From JAQUOA01 sp037443785 (GTDB lineage: Bacteria; Bacteroidota; Ignavibacteria; UBA10030; UBA8401): DNA of 57,630 bases. Shown here in pieces: positions 52,901 through 57,630 of this stretch (within the stretch, counting starts at the first letter, position 1; each line of letters opens with the position of its first letter). Under the pieces are notes generated by a model that ran no database searches, was not told where the DNA came from, and saw nothing but the letters and a program-made list of their open reading frames with translations. The stretch covers positions 1-57,630 of the forward strand of contig JBBINR010000023.1 in NCBI GenBank assembly GCA_037443785.1, in the 5' to 3' direction. The position numbers were made by a program, and so were the translations under genes.

Positions 52901-54224
52901 CGCCGGAAGCATAAAATTCGTCCCATCCCTTGTCCCCCACATCATCTGCACTTGTAGTAAGAAGTCCACGATAGTCTTCATTTGAAAGAACTGCGATAGG
53001 AGTTTTGTGGAAAGACTTTTCTAAACTTTTTAATAACGCTATCGATCCGGAAACATTTGGCGCTGCAGCTGATGTTCCTGAAAAATTATCGGTGTATCCT
53101 CCGTTAAGTTTTGTCGTTGGAATAAATTCTCCAGGCGCCATAATATCCAACGATGGACTGTGAGAAGAAAAGATAGAACGAGAATCAAATGAATTGATAG
53201 AACCAACTGAAATTACTTCATTTAGGTCAGATGGATAATGTTGTTTACTGCTTCCATCATTTCCACTTGAAGCGACTAAAACAACATTTTTGGAATATGC
53301 ATATTGAATTGCATCTTTTAGTAATAATGAATTCGTGACATCCCCAAAACTCATATTGATAACTTCCGCACCATTGTCGGCGGCATAAATAACTGCTGAT
53401 GCAATATCAATATCGCTACCGGTCCCGTTAGCAGAAAAAGCTCTTAATGGAATTATTTTGACAGGCCCAAAACCTGAAATGCCTATTGTATTATTGCTGC
53501 GTGCTCCGATGATACCTGCGACACCAGTTCCATGTCCGTTCTCATCGTGAGGTAAATTATCACGCGTTGCCCAGTCATCCCCATCCTTCGATTGTAAATC
53601 GACAAAATCAAAACCTCGCCAGTCATCAATAAACCCATTACCGTCATCATCAACTCCATTGGATCTTTTATCATTTCCATTTTGATCTGCACCAATTTCA
53701 CCTTCATTAACTGCGATCGCATCTTGAATGTCGGGATGATTTTCATCAATTCCTGTGTCAATAACTCCAACCTTTGTTGGAGGTAAGGTATTCAAATCCA
53801 GTCCCTGTCTGAAGAGAGCATCGAGCCCAATACGGCGTAGATTCCATTGAAAGGAATAGGCAGAATCATTTGGAATTGAGTAAACCTGATAATTGACACT
53901 TGGCTGGATATACTCTACCTCTGGATCGGATCGAACTGAGTCAAGAATTTCCTTTTGAAGTATCGAAGAGTCGATATCAACAACAAAATATTTTTCGAAT
54001 GGGAATCTATTCTTCGATTGACGCTGAAAAGCAGTTTTAAATTTTGAAATTTTCGTCGAACGGTTTTTTTTAAAATAATTTCGCTCTAACCGCTGAGTTG
54101 CCACGGAAATATTTTCGGCGGCAGTTTTCAACTTTACAACATATCGCTGAGATACACCTGCTTGTGCGGGTAAGAATCCGTTAAGAATTGCAAGCAAAAA
54201 TAAAATTCTTCCACACCGCCGCAT
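49962..54224 (-). CDS. Secreted subtilisin-like serine protease with VCBS/FG-GAP, Fn3 and T9SS-type C-terminal domain
   Basis: 1420-aa exported S8 protease. Signal peptide at 1-22; an inhibitor_I9-like propeptide runs to about residue 130. The triad is Asp156 (GVIDTGID), His231 (NGHGTGVAG) and Ser385 (FSGTSAAAP); a DDDGNGFIDDW insert after the Asp may bind calcium. FG-GAP/VCBS-like repeats (about 760-920: LVDLNGDLKPEI, GDYNGDGITDIAV), an Fn3 domain near 1050 and two Ig-like domains follow. The end (FPNPV..., YTPSGIKVKEI, SSGVYIYR) is a FlgD-like/type IX secretion sorting region. It lies inside a housekeeping operon, overlapping purF by 1 nt and pgsA by 4 nt. Confidence 0.93.
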   Translation of the reverse strand: MRRCGRILFLLAILNGFLPAQAGVSQRYVVKLKTAAENISVATQRLERNYFKKNRSTKISKFKTAFQRQSKNRFPFEKYFVVDIDSSILQKEILDSVRSDPEVEYIQPSVNYQVYSIPNDSAYSFQWNLRRIGLDALFRQGLDLNTLPPTKVGVIDTGIDENHPDIQDAIAVNEGEIGADQNGNDKRSNGVDDDGNGFIDDWRGFDFVDLQSKDGDDWATRDNLPHDENGHGTGVAGIIGARSNNTIGISGFGPVKIIPLRAFSANGTGSDIDIASAVIYAADNGAEVINMSFGDVTNSLLLKDAIQYAYSKNVVLVASSGNDGSSKQHYPSDLNEVISVGSINSFDSRSIFSSHSPSLDIMAPGEFIPTTKLNGGYTDNFSGTSAAAPNVSGSIALLKSLEKSFHKTPIAVLSNEDYRGLLTTSADDVGDKGWDEFYASGVVNIEHALTSLKGSNVAIQSPKVDELVFDNFPIRITSISPYFKSVELYIGEGETPTIWTKIFSSEKQYYNDSITILDISSFINNIYVLRLIEKNSQGNDIESRNRILIQRQTPEIVKFFLKDSVIANDEMISLIDAETDIPTEGQLLYRKKNSNSEFSVLRSLTLGRNHYFALGSHELTPGVRFEFYTKFIENSARKGVKIFPTAAQTGFQFFEAQNPSEKFSTTSFFKIGTSLPSGFLLNDLLTIQNKPTLTINQYSKSGEFDVLKLFQLENGYFVQKDSINSAWIPRSFVRDDHGNPLLLVQNFGRSAIFSIDTTTMKFSRTPIWMDTSDVWGSKLVDLNGDLKPEIIARNSSEIMIYENLGNNLFALKTRLQNPSPPLLGESKNQFGPPKTLVGDFTNSGLQEIAFADYDGDLVVYRQDAIHSLSFSLASIDTSDLYEMSDFIAQGDYNGDGITDIAVAAHSNLDLNENREYDTPIWTVKIFSHAQSDIAGSLKKKWEQLFFGVKAGPKNDNGISSSHTLLISQARDALILNLNPNIYVFSFDNNFVPSVLWNSRSYSNNAISLDDKIGFNNGEETAFYQFGNFISGKPIAPWNFTVTPINGSSIQLSWNGSGEKYKIFRGTSALTRSLLDSTVNKKYIDSSVTSNQKYFYSIRSISNGGTLISGESSIDSTIPHTSATIQKVTQTSLYQIAVEFSFEMSSSSIQTATLLLDGTTQSNSAILGAPKQLIFSFDSPIAQGSHSLKINSLIDASGMQSDTNQIFSFVADKQEINPFFAQKTELLFPTKIKIEFNEKINAATANLLSNFAVLNNVRHFSVKRVDIDSLSPNIIFITTSATEKLNELALRIEINLSENIESISGKKLNEGKGQTVSIAQETNTLDNIVTFPNPVYYKQGGSEKITFVNLPVECKITVYTPSGIKVKEIQNKTTRDGLFWDLRDEKGNIVSSGVYIYRTERIDESGNVTQTKLGKFAVVKQ

Positions 54225-55726
54225 TAGAGCTCTAATTCATTTTTATCGGCAACGTTTTCTATCGGAGCCGGGTAATTACCGCCAAAACATGCAGTGCAAT
54301 AATTTTTCCGGTCATTTCTCGGAACAGATTCCAACATCTTTTTCAGAGACAAATAATGAATACTGTCGACTCCTAACTCTTGCCGAATTTTTTCAACATC
54401 TTCATCACATTTTACGGCAATCAATTCTTCCCTATTTGGAAAATCCATTCCGTAATAACAGGAATTGACAATCGGCGGTGATGTAATTCTAAAGTGAATT
54501 TCTTTAGGCTGCGCTTCTTTCAACAGCTTGACAAGAAGCTTTGAAGTTGTTCCACGAACGATAGAATCATCGACAACGACTAATTTTTTTCCTTTCAACA
54601 CGCCTTTTACGGTGTTGAATTTTGTTTTCACTTTCATTTCCCTCATTCCTTGTTCCGGTTGAATGAAGGTTCTGCCGACATAGTGATTTCTGATCAAACC
54701 CAATTCAAGCTTTGTCTTAATTCCTTGTTTCAGTGATTCCGTAACATAGCCCAGTGCAGCAGTATTGCTGGAATCAGGAACGCTGATAACAATTGTTTTT
54801 TCGTCATGTTCGGGTAAAACGGGTGCTTCCTGAGCGAGCGATTTGCCAAGTTTGCGACGCACTTTATCAACACTATCTTCAAAAATGAAACTATCAGGCC
54901 GAGAGAAATAGATATACTCAAAAATGCAATGATGAGAGCTGTCAACTTTTTTATTAATTCTGTATGAAGCTAAAGGTTCTTTTGCATCGACTCGACGATC
55001 GATGACCAAAATTTCCCCAGGTTCGATATCGCGAATATATTTTGCATCGATAATATCGAGTGCGCATGTTTCTGAGGCAACAATATAACTACCGTCTTTT
55101 TTTCCAAGGCAGAGCGGCCTAAAGCCATAGACATCCCGCGCGGCAACCAACATTGAATCAGATAAAAGAAGGAGTGAGAATGCGCCTTCAACTCTATCTA
55201 ATGCTTCTCGGATCTGATCGATTTGACTTTTTTTCTTACTTCGAGCAATTAAATGAAGCAAAAGCTCAGTATCGGAAGTCGTTTGGAAGATTGTTCCATC
55301 ATTCTGTAATTCTTTACGAATCGTTCTAAAATTTGTAAGATTGCCATTATGAGCAATAGCAAGATTTCCATTTCGGTAATTAACAATCAGCGGCTGGATA
55401 TTTTTTTCGTTATTTGCCGAACCTGTTGTCGAATATCGATTATGACCTATGGCGGAATTTCCTTTTAACTGTTCAGCCAAAATTTTATAATCTCTAAAAA
55501 CATCAGTCACTAACCCCATTCCTTTTACGATGTTAAATCGCTGTCGCTTCTTCGATTCATCATATTCGCTGGTAACTATTCCGCTGGCTTCTTGTCCGCG
55601 ATGCTGTAACGCATGGAGTCCATAATACGTCAGCATTGAAGCTTTTGGCAGGTCGTAAACCCCAAAAATACCACAAGCACATCGTGGTTTATCTTTTATT
55701 CTTTCGCTCTTCTGTTTTGATTTCAT
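54224..55726 (-). CDS. purF: Amidophosphoribosyltransferase PurF
   Basis: 500-aa first enzyme of purine synthesis, forming phosphoribosylamine from PRPP and glutamine. The Ntn nucleophile is Cys18 (CGIFGV), so a 17-residue propeptide should be removed. The PRPP-binding loop is VVVDDSIVRGTT. Four cysteines in HHCIFEY, NSCYYGMD and NYCTACFGG correspond to the [4Fe-4S] ligands of the Bacillus-type enzyme, implying oxygen-sensitive stability. It begins directly after the nadB stop codon and shares one base with the subtilase start. Confidence 0.97.
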   Translation of the reverse strand: MKSKQKSERIKDKPRCACGIFGVYDLPKASMLTYYGLHALQHRGQEASGIVTSEYDESKKRQRFNIVKGMGLVTDVFRDYKILAEQLKGNSAIGHNRYSTTGSANNEKNIQPLIVNYRNGNLAIAHNGNLTNFRTIRKELQNDGTIFQTTSDTELLLHLIARSKKKSQIDQIREALDRVEGAFSLLLLSDSMLVAARDVYGFRPLCLGKKDGSYIVASETCALDIIDAKYIRDIEPGEILVIDRRVDAKEPLASYRINKKVDSSHHCIFEYIYFSRPDSFIFEDSVDKVRRKLGKSLAQEAPVLPEHDEKTIVISVPDSSNTAALGYVTESLKQGIKTKLELGLIRNHYVGRTFIQPEQGMREMKVKTKFNTVKGVLKGKKLVVVDDSIVRGTTSKLLVKLLKEAQPKEIHFRITSPPIVNSCYYGMDFPNREELIAVKCDEDVEKIRQELGVDSIHYLSLKKMLESVPRNDRKNYCTACFGGNYPAPIENVADKNELEL

Positions 55727-57322
55727 TTAAGTTATGATTGTATCCTTTAACCAATTTTGATCATCCTTATTTGGATAATCAGTTGTAAAATGAAGTCCCC
55801 TGCTTTCTTTTCTTCCCAAAGCGGATCTGATAATCAAATCTGCCAGTGTAGAAAGATTTCGCAATTCAATTAGTTCTTCCGTTACTTTTGTTCGTTTATA
55901 AAAATCTTTTACTTCTTCGAGAATGAGCTTAACTCTCCGTTGTGCTCTTTCTAATCGATGGTTAGATCGAACAATTCCGACATAATCCCACATGAGCTGT
56001 TGAATTTCCTTCTTATTATGTGCTACCAGCACCCATTCCTCGCTGTTAATTGTCCCGCTGTCGTCCCAATTTGGAATATTATTATGAATTGGGTTGGCAT
56101 AAAATTTTTCTTCTTTGATAACTTGTGCAGCGCGATGAGAAAAAACAACGGCCTCCAACAACGAATTGCTCGCAAGTCTATTTGCGCCATGAAGTCCGGT
56201 CATGCTTACTTCACCAACGGCGTAGAGGCCTGAAATTGACGTTGCACCGTTTCTATCTGTAACAACTCCACCGCACGAGTAGTGAGCCGCAGGGACTACA
56301 GGAATGAGATCCTTTGTAATATCAATTCTATGTTTTAAACACCGCTCATAAATATTTGGAAAATGTTCTTTCACAGCATTTGGCTCGCGATGCGTAATAT
56401 CCAAATACACGCACTCATCACCGCTTCGTTTTAATTCAGAATCGATGGCTCTCGCAACAATATCTCTTGGAGCTAACGATCCTTGCGGATCATATTTAAC
56501 CATAAAATCTTCACCAGCTCTATTCCGCAAGATTGCACCAAAACCACGAACGGCTTCTGAAATGAGAAACGACGGTGATCCTGAATTATACAACGTTGTC
56601 GGGTGAAACTGGATAAATTCTAAATTTCCAACGTGAGCTCCTGCTCGGTGCGCCATGGCAATTCCGTCACCTGTTGCAATAAGTGGATTTGTGGTGTGAA
56701 GATATACTTGTCCCGCTCCACCGGTTGCCAGCATTGTTGTTGAAGCAATAAATGTTTTAACACTATTTTCCTTTACATCCAATACATAGGCTCCCCAACA
56801 ATGCGTAGAGTCTTTCGATTGTTCCTTGATTCCAACAAGGTGATGTTCGGTGATGAGATCGATACTGATATGATTTTCAAAAACTTTAATATTGGGATGT
56901 TCGGATATTCTTGCAAGCAATGCACGCTCAATTTCTTTCCCTGTTAGATCAGCGGCATGGACAATACGATGTTTGGAATGCCCTCCTTCTCTTCCAAGAT
57001 CAAGGACATTTGCTTTTTTGGTAAATTGAACTCCAATATCAATAAGCTCATCGATTCGGGCGGGCGCTTCGTTTACAACAAGTTCAACAATATCACGATG
57101 ACATAAATACGCTCCGGCTTTCATCGTGTCTTCAATATGAAATTCAAACTTATCATCACGCGAGATAACGGCAGCGATTCCACCCTGGGCAAGATTTGTG
57201 TTCGATTCTGCTTTTTCTTTTTTGGTAACGATTGAAACCGTTCCAAACTCTGCTACTTTTAATGCATATGAAAGGCCAGCAATTCCGCTGCCGATCACTA
57301 AAAAGTCGGATTGTATTTTCAT
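55727..57322 (-). CDS. nadB: L-aspartate oxidase NadB
   Basis: About 531-aa flavoenzyme oxidising L-aspartate to iminoaspartate for NAD synthesis. Motifs: FAD-binding VIGSGIAGLSYALK, NTNLAQGGIAAV, HTTNPLIATGDGIAMAHRAGA, FIQFHPT, the catalytic Arg in APRDIVARA, HGANRLASNSLLEA, and the C-terminal helical domain. ATG at 57343 is also in frame (7 more residues), but a GG-rich sequence abuts it with no spacing. The 57322 start gives the usual MKIQSDFLVIGSG beginning. First gene of the long minus-strand run; nadA and nadC are not seen. Confidence 0.96.
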   Translation of the reverse strand: MKIQSDFLVIGSGIAGLSYALKVAEFGTVSIVTKKEKAESNTNLAQGGIAAVISRDDKFEFHIEDTMKAGAYLCHRDIVELVVNEAPARIDELIDIGVQFTKKANVLDLGREGGHSKHRIVHAADLTGKEIERALLARISEHPNIKVFENHISIDLITEHHLVGIKEQSKDSTHCWGAYVLDVKENSVKTFIASTTMLATGGAGQVYLHTTNPLIATGDGIAMAHRAGAHVGNLEFIQFHPTTLYNSGSPSFLISEAVRGFGAILRNRAGEDFMVKYDPQGSLAPRDIVARAIDSELKRSGDECVYLDITHREPNAVKEHFPNIYERCLKHRIDITKDLIPVVPAAHYSCGGVVTDRNGATSISGLYAVGEVSMTGLHGANRLASNSLLEAVVFSHRAAQVIKEEKFYANPIHNNIPNWDDSGTINSEEWVLVAHNKKEIQQLMWDYVGIVRSNHRLERAQRRVKLILEEVKDFYKRTKVTEELIELRNLSTLADLIIRSALGRKESRGLHFTTDYPNKDDQNWLKDTIIT

Positions 57323-57354
57323 AGACGTATAATACGAAATCATCCTTTAAAATA

Positions 57355-57386
57355 AAAAAGGCTTTCATTGTTGAAAGCCTTTTTTA
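57355..57386 (-). terminator. Symmetrical rho-independent terminator between the barrel gene and nadB
   Basis: GGCTTTCA (57361-57368) / TGAAAGCC (57373-57380) with a 4-nt loop, flanked by A6 and T6, so it works in either direction. On the minus strand it ends the outer-membrane-protein gene that stops at 57408 and isolates the nadB run downstream. Confidence 0.88.
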
Positions 57387-57407
57387 ATGCTGAAATTTTT
57401 CACTTCT

Positions 57408-57630
57408 TATTGCATCGCAACTGTTACGCCAGCTTTAATTAATAAGTGATTAAAATCGCTTGCAAGCACATACCGTGGCTCAAATACGATTGCAAGTTTG
57501 TCGTTCAAGTTATAATTAATTCCAGCTAATAAATTGATACCTATGCGTGAAGCGGATCCAGTAACTTCACCACCGCCAAATCCAAAAAAGCTTGGAACTG
57601 TTACGGTCGTTGAAATGCTATTAAATCCCA
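57408..57630 (-). CDS. C-terminal fragment of a small outer-membrane beta-barrel protein
   Basis: The minus strand is open from the window edge to a TAA at 57408-57410, about 73 codons; the start is outside the window. The sequence alternates in barrel fashion: SISTTVTVPSFFGFGGG, then GINLLAGINYNLNDKLAIVFEPRYVL, ending KAGVTVAMQ. This resembles the C-terminal strands of OmpW/OmpX-like or porin-family barrels, but the specific family cannot be determined. A strong terminator follows it. Confidence 0.75.

Noticed and set aside
1..57630. Search for CRISPR arrays, insertion sequences, prophage, toxin-antitoxin or integron features
   Set aside because: No regularly spaced repeats, transposase, integrase or phage structural genes were recognised; composition is even across the window.

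Overview
The window is one continuous stretch of AT-rich bacterial chromosome, densely coding and largely housekeeping. A subtilase with a type IX-secretion-like C-terminus, a gene for bacillithiol synthesis (BshC), frequent absence of a Shine-Dalgarno sequence, weakly spaced TATATT-type promoters and giant Phe-terminated outer-membrane barrels all suggest a Gram-negative member of the Bacteroidota/Chlorobiota/Ignavibacteria group. That placement is an inference from gene content; no rRNA or marker phylogeny is available here. I see no phage, transposon, CRISPR or integrase genes.

Layout. (1) 1-3305: end of glcD, then glcF and a Tat-exported Ntn-hydrolase. (2) 3311-3475: tRNA-Leu(CAA) with its own promoter and terminator. 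(3) 3535-7026: a giant outer-membrane protein of unknown function. (4) 7040-18491: a translation/RNA cluster rimP-nusA-infB-rbfA-truB-ribF-rpsO-pnp, followed by aroA and an orphan sugar-ABC ATPase. (5) 18481-20163: bshC on the minus strand, tail-overlapping the ATPase gene. (6) 20188-29633: a plus-strand run of SDR, yqeY, cvpA, mutS2, purL, ygfZ-like, fRMsr, LOG-family and SirB1-like genes, followed by tmRNA (29650-30008) and dapF. (7) 31004-57343: 23 minus-strand genes in a row, many overlapping by 1-8 nt. In transcription order they are nadB, purF, T9SS-type subtilase, pgsA, ftsY, dipeptide epimerase, mutL, acyl-CoA mutase, then a UbiA/DprE1/DprE2-like set with an EamA transporter, acyP, ispF, dedA, PAP2, lnt, ltaE, ybgC-like, trpE, trpG, polX. 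(8) The right edge holds the C-terminus of a small outer-membrane barrel protein.

The most interesting region is 38008-43823. It encodes close relatives of the mycobacterial decaprenyl-phosphoryl-arabinose pathway: a UbiA-type phosphoribosyltransferase, a DprE1-like oxidase, a DprE2-like reductase and, a few genes downstream, a PAP2 phosphatase. A DMT-family membrane protein is translationally coupled to the reductase. This suggests a lipid-linked D-arabinofuranose donor in a Gram-negative bacterium. The DprE1 homologue has Ala where the benzothiazinone-target Cys sits. The neighbouring acyl-CoA mutase carries the Phe/Gln pair of isobutyryl-CoA mutases instead of the carboxylate-binding Arg of methylmalonyl-CoA mutases.

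Other points: four promoters share the form TTGnnn-N17-TAnATT. One of them places an intrinsic-terminator hairpin at the very start of the rimP-nusA-infB transcript. Another predicts an almost leaderless SDR mRNA, and that SDR lacks the catalytic Ser.
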